Source: Crenothrix polyspora (GTDB lineage Bacteria > Pseudomonadota > Gammaproteobacteria > Methylococcales > Methylomonadaceae). From it: a stretch of 5,999 bases of DNA. The stretch is from assembly GCA_945903675.1 (NCBI GenBank), contig CAMDOP010000202.1:1-5999 (forward strand), read 5' to 3'. The translations under genes and the position numbers were made by a program. Of the stretch, positions 1 through 5,605 are shown piece after piece. Position 1 is the stretch's first letter. Every line of letters begins with the position of its first letter. The notes beneath the pieces are model-generated. The model was given only the letters and a program-made list of their open reading frames with translations. It was not told where the DNA came from and ran no database searches.

Positions 1-13
1 CGAAGCTAAAAAA

Positions 14-131
14 CACCAGTACGCCACAACAAACAAGAATAGTTAAATCAAATAGTTAACTGTTTTCTGTTATTGCCAATTTTTGAAATTTATTACCTAT
101 TTTTATAGTTAATTGCGCCACCAGTGCGCCA
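14..131. repeat. Pair of 13-bp direct repeats upstream of the integrase
   Basis: CACCAGTACGCCA at 14-26 recurs as CACCAGTGCGCCA at 119-131, with one transition difference. The copies start 105 bp apart, close to ten helical turns. The second copy is also part of an 11-bp tandem (GCGCCACCAGT then GCGCCATTGGT, 115-136, 8 of 11 identical) lying between the -35 and -10 of the putative integrase promoter. Phased repeats next to an integrase are typical of integrase/excisionase arm sites or repressor operators; that role is inference. The attachment core cannot be identified because the other element end is not in the window. Confidence 0.5.
39..112. repeat. Three direct copies of ATAGTTAA
   Basis: The octamer ATAGTTAA occurs at 39-46, 52-59 and 105-112, all in the same orientation; the first two are preceded by a further A (AATAGTTAA). 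All three lie in the 100-bp gap between the two 13-bp repeats at 14-26 and 119-131. Such short AT-rich repeats are plausible arm-type or accessory-protein binding sites for recombination, but the sequence is AT-rich and chance is a real alternative. Confidence 0.35.
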
Positions 132-143
132 TTGGTATATAAT
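113..143 (+). promoter_or_regulatory. Putative sigma-70 promoter for the integrase
   Basis: A perfect -10 hexamer TATAAT lies at 138-143. A weak -35, TTGCGC at 113-118, is 19 bp upstream, slightly longer than the ideal spacer. Transcription would begin near 150, leaving an untranslated leader of about 128 bases before the integrase. The spacer contains the second 13-bp repeat, so a protein binding that repeat would occlude RNA polymerase, which suggests autoregulation by the integrase or by the AlpA-like protein. Confidence 0.5.
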
Positions 144-145
144 AG

Positions 146-168
146 AAGCCTCGTTAAAAAGAGGGCTT
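146..168 (+). other. Hairpin at the 5' end of the integrase leader
   Basis: AAGCCTC (146-152) pairs with GAGGGCTT (161-168) through seven base pairs with one bulged G and an eight-base A-rich loop. It begins within a few bases of the predicted transcription start and has no following T-run, so it is not an intrinsic terminator. It could stabilise the leader RNA. The rest of 169-277 holds no supported gene; a 27-codon frame at 225-308 overlapping the integrase start has no ribosome binding site. Confidence 0.3.
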
Positions 169-277
169 GAAGGTGTAATTAGCACCAACAAGACCTTGCC
201 AGCAACTTAAATTTGGGTTAAACAATGGCTGAAAGCATCATATTAGAAAGGCTAGTTGTTATCCTAAAGGAACAATT

Positions 278-1345
278 ATGGCCACTATCACAGAACGAAC
301 TGCATTAGATGGAGCCAAGAGCTTTAAAGCAGAAGTCAGGCTGAAGGGCTACCCGGCACAACGCGCAACCTTTAAGCGAAAAACGGACGCTAAAAAATGG
401 GTACAAGATACAGAGAGCGCAATCAGAGAAGGGCGACATTTCAAAACACTTGAAGCAAAAAAACATACCTTTGCTGATTTGGCGGATAGATATATTAAGG
501 ATGTATTGCCGGGCAAGCCTAAACAGGAAGTCAGACAAAAGATGCAAATGGAATGGTGGAGGGAGAGGATGGGCATTTACGCGCTGGCAGATGTAACACC
601 GGCTTTAATTGTTCAGTTTCGGGATGAATTGGCGAATGGGATAACTTACAGAGGGACGCAAAGAACCCCAGCCACAGTAGTTCGATACATGGCAGCTTTA
701 TCCCATGCTTTTACTGTTGCCGTGAAAGAATGGGGCTGGCTTGATGACTCGCCAACAAGGAAAGTTAAGAAACCGACAGAGGCGCGGGGGCGCGTTCGAT
801 ACCTTGAGGATGACGAACGAGAACGGCTTTTAACAGCTTGTCAAGCATCCAAAAATAAACAGCTTTATTTATGTGTAATTTTGGCATTGTCTAGCGGCAT
901 GAGACAAGCGGAGTTAATGGGCTTGAAATGGCAGGATGTAAACCTTACAGACGGCTTTATAATCTTACACGAAACCAAGAACGGAGACAGAAGGCGCGTT
1001 CCTTTGTCTGGTTTGGGATTATCGTTATTACAGGAATATTCAATAATTAGACGATTAGATACACCGCTATTGTTCCCCGGAATCGTTAACCAAAACACAC
1101 CTTTAAACTTAAGAAGTGCTTTTGAAGGAGCCTTGAAAACAGCACAGATAACCGACTTTAAATGGCACGACCTAAGACATTGCACAGCGTCTTATCTTGC
1201 TATGAATGGGGCTAGTCTGGCTGAAATTGCTGAAATACTGGGGCATAAAACCCTTGCAATGGTAAAACGTTACGCGCATTTATCAGACGGACATGTTTCA
1301 AATGTTGTTTCTTCTATGAACGCCAAAATATTTGGGGGTGTGTGA
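278..1345 (+). CDS. int: Tyrosine recombinase (phage/island integrase)
   Basis: Site-specific recombinase expected to insert and, with a directionality factor, excise the element. The 355-residue length is normal for the family. Residues about 13-55 are an arm-binding-like N-terminal region (KSFKAEVRLKGYPAQRATF). Residues about 63-160 form the core-binding helical domain (TFADLADRYI onward). Residues about 175-345 are the catalytic domain. The catalytic residues appear intact: Arg209 (SGMRQAEL), Lys234 in the beta-hairpin (HETKNGDRR), His297 and Arg300 (HDLRH), His323 (LGHK) and nucleophile Tyr332 (VKRYAHLS). The ATG is supported by AAAGGA at 266-271, six bases upstream. The gene reads into the element, with repeats and promoter on its outer side. 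No frameshift or missing residue suggests inactivity. Family assignment is certain; the exact integration site is unknown. Confidence 0.97.
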   Translation: MATITERTALDGAKSFKAEVRLKGYPAQRATFKRKTDAKKWVQDTESAIREGRHFKTLEAKKHTFADLADRYIKDVLPGKPKQEVRQKMQMEWWRERMGIYALADVTPALIVQFRDELANGITYRGTQRTPATVVRYMAALSHAFTVAVKEWGWLDDSPTRKVKKPTEARGRVRYLEDDERERLLTACQASKNKQLYLCVILALSSGMRQAELMGLKWQDVNLTDGFIILHETKNGDRRRVPLSGLGLSLLQEYSIIRRLDTPLLFPGIVNQNTPLNLRSAFEGALKTAQITDFKWHDLRHCTASYLAMNGASLAEIAEILGHKTLAMVKRYAHLSDGHVSNVVSSMNAKIFGGV

Positions 1346-2052
1346 TGGATTATTTACGAGCCGATTATAAAAGATGGATTAACGCTGATTCATGGACAGT
1401 CGAGCGAGCAATCTTATTGCTAATTAACGCAGAAATATTACCTAAACAGAATGATAATTATGACTGTGGTTCCCCAATGACAATTCGTGAGCAATCAGTC
1501 TACAATCAATTTATGGAAATATGGCCTATCCTAGAGAGTAGCTTGAAATATGGCGGCCTAAAAAAATTAGATAAAGGTTGTGTTGGTTTATGGAATGACG
1601 TTAATCCTATAGATTTTATTCGGTGGGCGCAGCTAAAGGGATATGCAATTCCCGAAGAATTAAAAATCATTGGCACAGCAACGCAATCCGAAACTGTTAT
1701 TTATGCTGACATAGGTAACCATGCAGGAACAGAGACAAAGCTATTAAATCAATTCGATAATGAATTTAAGTTTTCAGGGTTACTAAAAAAACCAAGTGGA
1801 GTAGATGATTGGTTTGAAGTTATTGATGCTATGACAAAAGATTATTATTTACAGCTCGGTAATTCAATGCCAACTAAAGCCCAAGCATGGGTTAGATTAT
1901 GCGAAAAGCCGCCCACTGGTTACGGTATAACCGCTAACAAAGACAATATGTCTTTAACAATGATATGTATTCTTAAACCTTTTAGTAAGCGTTCTTTTGA
2001 TAGACGTTGGGCGACATATACGGCCAAATCTAACCATATCGAAACAAATTAA
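1345..2052 (+). CDS. Hypothetical protein coupled to the integrase
   Basis: A 235-residue protein I cannot assign to a characterised family. ATG 1345 is preferred over GTG 1342 because GGGGG at 1334-1338 is six bases from ATG but too close to GTG. The ATG shares one base with the integrase stop (TGATG), so translation is probably coupled. The protein is soluble-looking, with no signal peptide or membrane segment. The N-terminal part has a tryptophan-rich helical stretch (DSWTVERAILLLINAEILP, about 15-33). The middle has DFIRWAQLKGYAIPEEL, about 90-106, and the C-terminal part has MPTKAQAWVRLCEKPPTGYG, about 175-194. A basic tail (SKRSFDRRW) follows. From memory, proteins of this general look accompany integrases in gammaproteobacterial islands; that is not a function. 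It looks more AT-rich by eye than the replication genes downstream. Confidence 0.85.
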   Translation: MDYLRADYKRWINADSWTVERAILLLINAEILPKQNDNYDCGSPMTIREQSVYNQFMEIWPILESSLKYGGLKKLDKGCVGLWNDVNPIDFIRWAQLKGYAIPEELKIIGTATQSETVIYADIGNHAGTETKLLNQFDNEFKFSGLLKKPSGVDDWFEVIDAMTKDYYLQLGNSMPTKAQAWVRLCEKPPTGYGITANKDNMSLTMICILKPFSKRSFDRRWATYTAKSNHIETN

Positions 2053-2069
2053 GCCAAATTAAGCCAAAT
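2046..2069 (+). repeat. 10-bp tandem repeat across a stop codon
   Basis: AAATTAAGCC at 2046-2055 is repeated exactly at 2056-2065, followed by a partial third unit AAAT at 2066-2069. The first copy contains the TAA stop (2050-2052) of the preceding gene. It looks like a slipped-strand duplication; gain or loss of one unit would fall after the stop and not alter the protein. Confidence 0.7.
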
Positions 2070-2070
2070 C

Positions 2071-2185
2071 ATACCCCCTACCGTTTTAGAGCTAGTTACA
2101 CGCACAGACTACCCCCAACAGAGCTGTAAAGTTCTGGAAATCCTGCAACACAGGAACATCAAAATATACCCATTGGGGGTTTTTA
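2071..2185 (+). ncRNA. C4-like antisense RNA / structured leader
   Basis: The core at 2111-2180 folds as a closed multi-branch structure. A closing stem pairs ACCCCCAA (2111-2118) with TTGGGGGT (2173-2180), eight perfect pairs. Hairpin 1 pairs CAGAGC (2119-2124) with GTTCTG (2131-2136), including one G-U. Hairpin 2 pairs TCCTG (2141-2145) with CAGGA (2151-2155) around loop CAACA. The 3' side ends in GGGGGTTTTT, as in a terminator or processed RNA end. The layout and the CTGGAAATCCTGCAACA stretch resemble, from memory, C4 antisense RNAs of P1/P7-type phages and many prophages, which lie at the 5' end of an antirepressor or replication transcript and silence it. An upstream ACCCCC (2073-2078) could replace 2111-2116 in pairing with the G-tract, giving a switch. 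Family identity needs a covariance-model search. Confidence 0.5.
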
Positions 2186-2191
2186 GCTATG
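2173..2191 (+). promoter_or_regulatory. Ribosome binding site sequestered in a stem
   Basis: GGGGGT at 2175-2180 is the only Shine-Dalgarno-like sequence before ATG 2189, with nine bases between the last G and the ATG. The same bases form the 3' strand of the closing stem described for the leader RNA, so folding would hide the site. This predicts translational repression when the leader is folded and opening when the C-tract at 2112-2116 is otherwise engaged. Confidence 0.5.
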
Positions 2192-2395
2192 TCAGTCTTA
2201 ATATATCTAACTGTTAATCAATTCACAGCCAAGCACACTGCCTTTAATTTAGGTGGCTTGCGTTCAATTATATTCAATGAGCATCAAAATGGATTGGCTA
2301 AGTCAGGTGCAATAGTTCGCATCGGTAGAAAAATTTTGATAGATGAGGCCAAGTTTTTTGCTTGGGTTGAATTACAAAACAGAGCGGTGGCGTAA
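2189..2395 (+). CDS. Small AlpA/excisionase-like DNA-binding protein
   Basis: A 68-residue protein with the features of small MerR/AlpA-superfamily winged helix-turn-helix proteins found beside phage integrases. LTVNQFTAKHTAFNLGGLRSII (about 7-28, starting after a short hydrophobic lead) would be the DNA-reading helices. GAIVRIGRKILIDEAKFFAWVE (about 40-61) matches the usual wing, in which a basic GRK precedes a strand, 'IDE', and a final helix. Members act as excisionases (recombination directionality factors) or as transcriptional activators/repressors of the integrase. It follows the C4-like leader, whose stem covers its ribosome binding site, and ends exactly where the next gene begins, so it is the first gene of a probable replication operon. 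The family level is fairly secure; whether it is Xis or a regulator cannot be decided here. Confidence 0.85.
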   Translation: MSVLIYLTVNQFTAKHTAFNLGGLRSIIFNEHQNGLAKSGAIVRIGRKILIDEAKFFAWVELQNRAVA

Positions 2396-2905
2396 ATGCA
2401 AAAATTTAATTTAAAGGCAGCCAAAGCAGCCGCAAAAGAAACCTCGCCTATTGAAACAGGCTTTTATTTTGCTCGTATAGTGGCAGTGGTTGAGTGTGGA
2501 TTAATACCCGGCTTCACCAAAGGTGACGAGCCTAGAGAGGCTCATGGTTTTGAGTTTCAATTTGTTGACGGTCGAAGAATTGCTAAGGTGATGACCAGCT
2601 CAGCTTCATTGTACTCAGCGATGGGTAAGCTACTAGCCGCACTTAATGATGTCGAAGAATTGGTCGAGACATTGGGTAAAGCTGTGATTTTGGAGATCGA
2701 AAGCAATGGTAACTGGCCTAAGATAGAAGGTTTCTATCCAGCAGACTCAGGGCTAGTCCCTAGTGACGGTAAATTTCCAGATGCTAACTTGGTGGGGCTA
2801 TTCGCAAAAGTGGGAGAGATTGAGGTGGATGTTGCTAGCAATGCAGAGGTGATTGGCAAACTCCCAAAAGAGATACGCCAAGCACTTTTAGCACGACCTA
2901 AGTAA
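2396..2905 (+). CDS. Small phage replication-module protein, possible ssDNA-binding protein
   Basis: A 169-residue protein whose ATG immediately follows the previous TAA with no gap; GGTGG at 2386-2390 is a usable ribosome binding site. The start has a lysine/alanine-rich helix (KFNLKAAKAAAKETSPIE, about 3-20). A beta-rich section follows (TGFYFARIVAVVECGLIPGF, about 21-40; HGFEFQFVDGRRIAKVMT, about 50-67), then a helical stretch (SAMGKLLAALNDVEELVETLG, 74-94) and more strands (KAVILEIE, NWPKIEGFYPA). The C-terminal third is acidic (GEIEVDV, about 140-146). Similar small proteins with the opening 'LNLKKAAEAA..E..PIE.G.Y.ARI' occur, from memory, just upstream of phage primases and family A polymerases, and some are viewed as OB-fold ssDNA-binding or annealing proteins. 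The beta-rich core with an acidic segment fits that, but function is inference. No catalytic motif is visible. Confidence 0.85.
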   Translation: MQKFNLKAAKAAAKETSPIETGFYFARIVAVVECGLIPGFTKGDEPREAHGFEFQFVDGRRIAKVMTSSASLYSAMGKLLAALNDVEELVETLGKAVILEIESNGNWPKIEGFYPADSGLVPSDGKFPDANLVGLFAKVGEIEVDVASNAEVIGKLPKEIRQALLARPK

Positions 2906-2917
2906 CTGAAATTTGTT

Positions 2918-2947
2918 GCTAGGGCGACTCTAAGGGGGAACCCTAGC
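2918..2947 (+). other. 7-bp hairpin presenting a G5 loop
   Basis: GCTAGGG (2918-2924) pairs perfectly with CCCTAGC (2941-2947) around a 16-base loop containing GGGGG (2934-2938). There is no T-run, so it is not an intrinsic terminator. It lies between the small replication protein and the primase. An exposed G-tract could pair with the C5 tracts of the C4-like leader at 2074-2078 or 2112-2116; that is speculation. Confidence 0.45.
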
Positions 2948-2963
2948 TAACTATTAATTCCAC

Positions 2964-2981
2964 ATGATAAATTTACTATGA
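2964..2981 (+). other. Five-codon mini-ORF overlapping the primase start
   Basis: ATG 2964 opens a frame encoding MINLL and stops at TGA 2979-2981, overlapping the primase ATG (2978) in the ATGA arrangement typical of translational coupling. Neither ATG has a close Shine-Dalgarno sequence; the nearest purine tract (2934-2940) is over 20 bases away. It could allow re-initiation at the primase start or be chance. Confidence 0.25.
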
Positions 2982-5377
2982 AAAATAATGAGTTACCTAC
3001 GATTTTATTACAAAATGCCGAGCAATTATTAGCTGAGTGGCTTCCCGAGGGGGAGCTTCAAGGGGATGAATGGCTATCTTTAAACCCCATACGCCCAGAT
3101 GACACAAATGCTGGCAGCTTTAAAATAAATGTTCAGTCTGGAAAGTGGAGCGATTTTGCCTTAGGCGATGACGCGGTAGGTCACGACCTCATATCGTTAT
3201 ATAAATACCTGAATCCACGTAAGTCAGATGTACAGGTCTTGCGATATCTAACGGCACTTAAGCTTGTTGACAAACCTAAATCCAAAAAGAAAAAAATTAG
3301 CCTCCCTGAGCCAGAATCTCTAGCACCAGAGACACTAGCTAGTATTGATGCGTTTCCATTAGGTACGCCCAATGGGAATATTATTAATTTTAAATGGCCT
3401 TATACAAATCCTAAAGGCGATCTATTATTCTGGATCGTACGAGCAGACCCACCTGATGAAGATAAAGAGATACGCCCAGTTTATTGGGACGCAAGCCTAA
3501 GTGATTATGTTTGGAAGATGCCTGTTAAAAAATCATATCTCTACCATGTCGATAAGATTGTTAAAGGCTCACAGTTGGTTTGGTCTGAAGGCGAGAAGTG
3601 CGCTACTAAACTAGGAGAAATATATCCGGATAAGGTGTCAGTCACTACCAGAGGCGGAGTTTCTGCGCTAGATAAAACTAATTTTACACAATTAGAATTA
3701 GCTACCAGCGCGATCATTTTTCCTGATGCGGATGATGATACAGATGTGGGTGCGCTTTACGCTGCTCGAGTGGCTATTCTATGTCACTTGAAAGGATTGG
3801 ACGTCTTAATTTTAGATGTAGCTGCACTAGGCTGGAGCGCAGGACAGGACGTAGCTGATTTTGATTATGACCAAAATTTTTATGCGGATTATTTACTGAG
3901 TTGGGATGATTGGCTAGCCACTCTATCACCTAAGGCCTTAGCTACTTTCGTTATTAGTGTCTGTAGTTTTCTAGATGAGTTGGATTATGGTCAGTGCAGG
4001 AAGTCTGCGGCCAAACTAGCTGGAGTGTCTGTTGCGTTGCTAGATAGCGCCGTTCGCAAGCTTAGAAAGCCAGACGGTAGTGACGCCGATGATGATAAAG
4101 AGTCTGATTGGTACGATATGTCAGCAGAGGAAGCTGCAGATACCAGGGCGTCATTATTTAAGTTGGTAGAGTCACTGGCTACCAAAAAGAATATCTTTAC
4201 TGAGGTGCTGGATATCACTCAAAAAGATTTAGGGTTATCTGGTGAAACTGCTAATGCTAAGGGTGTGTATTTGGCTGCTGTCTCACGTTTATTGACAGGC
4301 ACAGGCACTAGACCAGCAAGTCTATTCGTCAAGGGAACACAAGCTAGCGGCAAAACCTTTACGATTAAACGCATATTGCACTTATTTGAGAAAGATTTCG
4401 CTTGGCTTGAGGAGAATGGGGCCAGTGACAAGGCTTTTATATATCAGACAAAGCCACTCAAGCATCGTATTGTTTTTTACCCTGAAGCGGATATGCTGGG
4501 TGATGCTAACCACTTTATCACTCAAGTCATGAAGGTGATGATTTCAGAGAATAAGTTTTTATATAAAGTGACCGTCAAGAATGAAGAATCTGGCCAATAT
4601 GAAACTATAGAGATTATCAAAGAGGGACCGATATCGGTTATGTGCAGCACTGCTCTACAAAACCTAAATGCAGACCTAGAAACTCGAGCTATAACGATGC
4701 ACGCAGATGAGTCAAAAGAGCAAACATCGAACGTCATTGCTGGTAGAGCCGATTCATTAAGTGGTAAATTTCTAATAGATTCAGTAGCCATTGCAACCCG
4801 TGTGCAATTATTCCGGGATTATGATAAATGGTTATCGCTGCATCCTACACGACAGGTCATTATCCCTTATTATCCTGAAGTGGTAGAGACTCTACACGAC
4901 CCTCCTGTTATCTTTAGACGGTATATTAATGAAAGCTTCCCTGCTTTGATTCAGGCTAGTGCATTAATGCATCACTATCACAGAAGAGAAACTGACGAGG
5001 GGATTATTATTGCTAACCTAGACGACTATGGCCACGCTTATGAAGTAATGAGCGAGGTCATCCAGCGAGAGTTAGGTGGTTCAGCGCCCAGTCCGACCCA
5101 GCAACAAATACTGGAGTGGGTAGATGAGCAGTTGCAAGATTCTAAATCACCCGTCGTGATTGCCTCCTCGAGAACCATAGGTCTGGCAATTGGGTTACCA
5201 GCCACTACGATCCGGAATAATATTAGAACAATGGTACAGCAGGGCCTGTTAGAGAACTTAGAAATTAGTCAAGGGAAGCCTTACAAATTAAAGCTAAGCC
5301 GAGCGGGTGAAGGCGGCGCTATTGCGGGATTAATAACACCTGAGAAATTAGCAGAAATTTATAAAAAAGATATTTGA
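2978..5377 (+). CDS. Toprim primase / AAA+ ATPase replication protein
   Basis: A 799-residue primase-helicase-like protein. Residues about 18-80 look like a DnaG-type N-terminal domain (LAEWLPEG, SFKINVQSGKWSDFALGD, HDLISLYKYL), but the zinc-ligand cysteines are absent: the first cysteine is Cys208. Residues about 195-300 form a Toprim domain, with Glu206 (WSEGEKCA) and Asp250/Asp252 (IIFPDADDD) as metal-binding candidates. An acidic linker (about 366-388) precedes the ATPase: Walker A GTQASGKT (453-460), Walker B-like HRIVFYPEAD (496-505), sensor-1-like region at about 551-558 (PISVMCST), and candidate arginine finger Arg570 (LETRA). Residues about 705-775 resemble a winged helix (RTIGLAIGLPATTIRNNIRTMV). 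It probably primes and unwinds the element's DNA; the C-terminal domain may bind the adjacent palindrome at 5400-5589. ATG 2978 has no obvious Shine-Dalgarno, and an in-frame TAA at 2948-2950 rules out a much longer start. Confidence 0.9.
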   Translation: MKNNELPTILLQNAEQLLAEWLPEGELQGDEWLSLNPIRPDDTNAGSFKINVQSGKWSDFALGDDAVGHDLISLYKYLNPRKSDVQVLRYLTALKLVDKPKSKKKKISLPEPESLAPETLASIDAFPLGTPNGNIINFKWPYTNPKGDLLFWIVRADPPDEDKEIRPVYWDASLSDYVWKMPVKKSYLYHVDKIVKGSQLVWSEGEKCATKLGEIYPDKVSVTTRGGVSALDKTNFTQLELATSAIIFPDADDDTDVGALYAARVAILCHLKGLDVLILDVAALGWSAGQDVADFDYDQNFYADYLLSWDDWLATLSPKALATFVISVCSFLDELDYGQCRKSAAKLAGVSVALLDSAVRKLRKPDGSDADDDKESDWYDMSAEEAADTRASLFKLVESLATKKNIFTEVLDITQKDLGLSGETANAKGVYLAAVSRLLTGTGTRPASLFVKGTQASGKTFTIKRILHLFEKDFAWLEENGASDKAFIYQTKPLKHRIVFYPEADMLGDANHFITQVMKVMISENKFLYKVTVKNEESGQYETIEIIKEGPISVMCSTALQNLNADLETRAITMHADESKEQTSNVIAGRADSLSGKFLIDSVAIATRVQLFRDYDKWLSLHPTRQVIIPYYPEVVETLHDPPVIFRRYINESFPALIQASALMHHYHRRETDEGIIIANLDDYGHAYEVMSEVIQRELGGSAPSPTQQQILEWVDEQLQDSKSPVVIASSRTIGLAIGLPATTIRNNIRTMVQQGLLENLEISQGKPYKLKLSRAGEGGAIAGLITPEKLAEIYKKDI

Positions 5378-5605
5378 CCCCCTCATCCCTGAAAACGGCG
5401 GTCAGGTGGTCAGGTAGGCTGTAGGCCACATCGCAGTAGTGCTAAGCTTGACTAACAGCAGTCGGTCAATCGCGGTCGAGTGGTCAGCAAGCTATCTAGT
5501 ACCTGACTACTTGACCAAACCTGACCAAAGGAGCAAGTCAAGCTAAAGCCATGAATAACAGGGCATACAGGCCACTTGACCACCTGACCAGCACTTTTAG
5601 GGGGT
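5377..5605 (+). other. C5/G5 pair bracketing the palindrome
   Basis: ACCCCCT at 5377-5383, starting on the last base of the primase stop codon, is perfectly complementary to AGGGGGT at 5599-5605. The two arms flank the palindrome at 5400-5589 and have nearly the same centre (5491 against 5494.5). In RNA they would form a 7-bp closing stem at the foot of the larger fold. The 5598-5607 decamer TAGGGGGTAT is also the exact complement of 2071-2080 in the C4-like leader. Confidence 0.4.
5400..5589. repeat. 190-bp imperfect palindrome with ten GGTCARGT units; candidate replication origin
   Basis: The two halves are inverted copies about 5494.5. Bases 5400-5427 match 5562-5589 at 24 of 28 positions plus one G-T; AGCTTGACT (5445-5453) faces AGTCAAGCT (5536-5544); 5474-5487 faces 5503-5516 over 14 positions, with two G-T. 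An 8-bp motif, consensus GGTCARGT, starts at 5400, 5408, 5464, 5474 and 5482 on the + strand, and at 5589, 5581, 5526, 5516 and 5508 on the - strand. Spacings are 8, 56, 10, 8 and, mirrored, 8, 55, 10, 8. Repeated short motifs beside a replication initiator are typical of iteron-type origins. All three mismatches in the strongest stems that involve G-T would be G-U in + strand RNA, so a structured leader RNA is the competing reading. No gene is supported in 5378-5646. Confidence 0.75.

Noticed and set aside
1..30. Tail of a disrupted tRNA or host gene at the left edge (attL)
   Set aside because: No tRNA T-arm or CCA end is recognisable, and CGA AGC TAA alone is too short to claim a coding end.
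225..308. 27-codon frame overlapping the integrase start, possible leader peptide
   Set aside because: No Shine-Dalgarno before its ATG, no regulatory-codon cluster, and the integrase has its own good binding site.
305..1185. Minus-strand open frames inside the integrase gene
   Set aside because: They are antisense shadows of a gene with complete catalytic motifs, with no motifs of their own.
2083..2095. GTTTTAGAGCTAG, identical to the start of the S. pyogenes Cas9 crRNA repeat/guide scaffold
   Set aside because: No second copy, no spacers, no anti-repeat and no cas gene nearby; the match stops after 13 bases, so chance is the best explanation.
3181..4791. Minus-strand open frames inside the primase gene
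   Set aside because: Antisense shadows of a clearly coding frame containing Toprim and Walker motifs.
5400..5420. CRISPR-like array from repeated GGTCAGGT
   Set aside because: Units are 8 bp, occur in both orientations and are not separated by uniform spacers; they fit protein binding sites instead.
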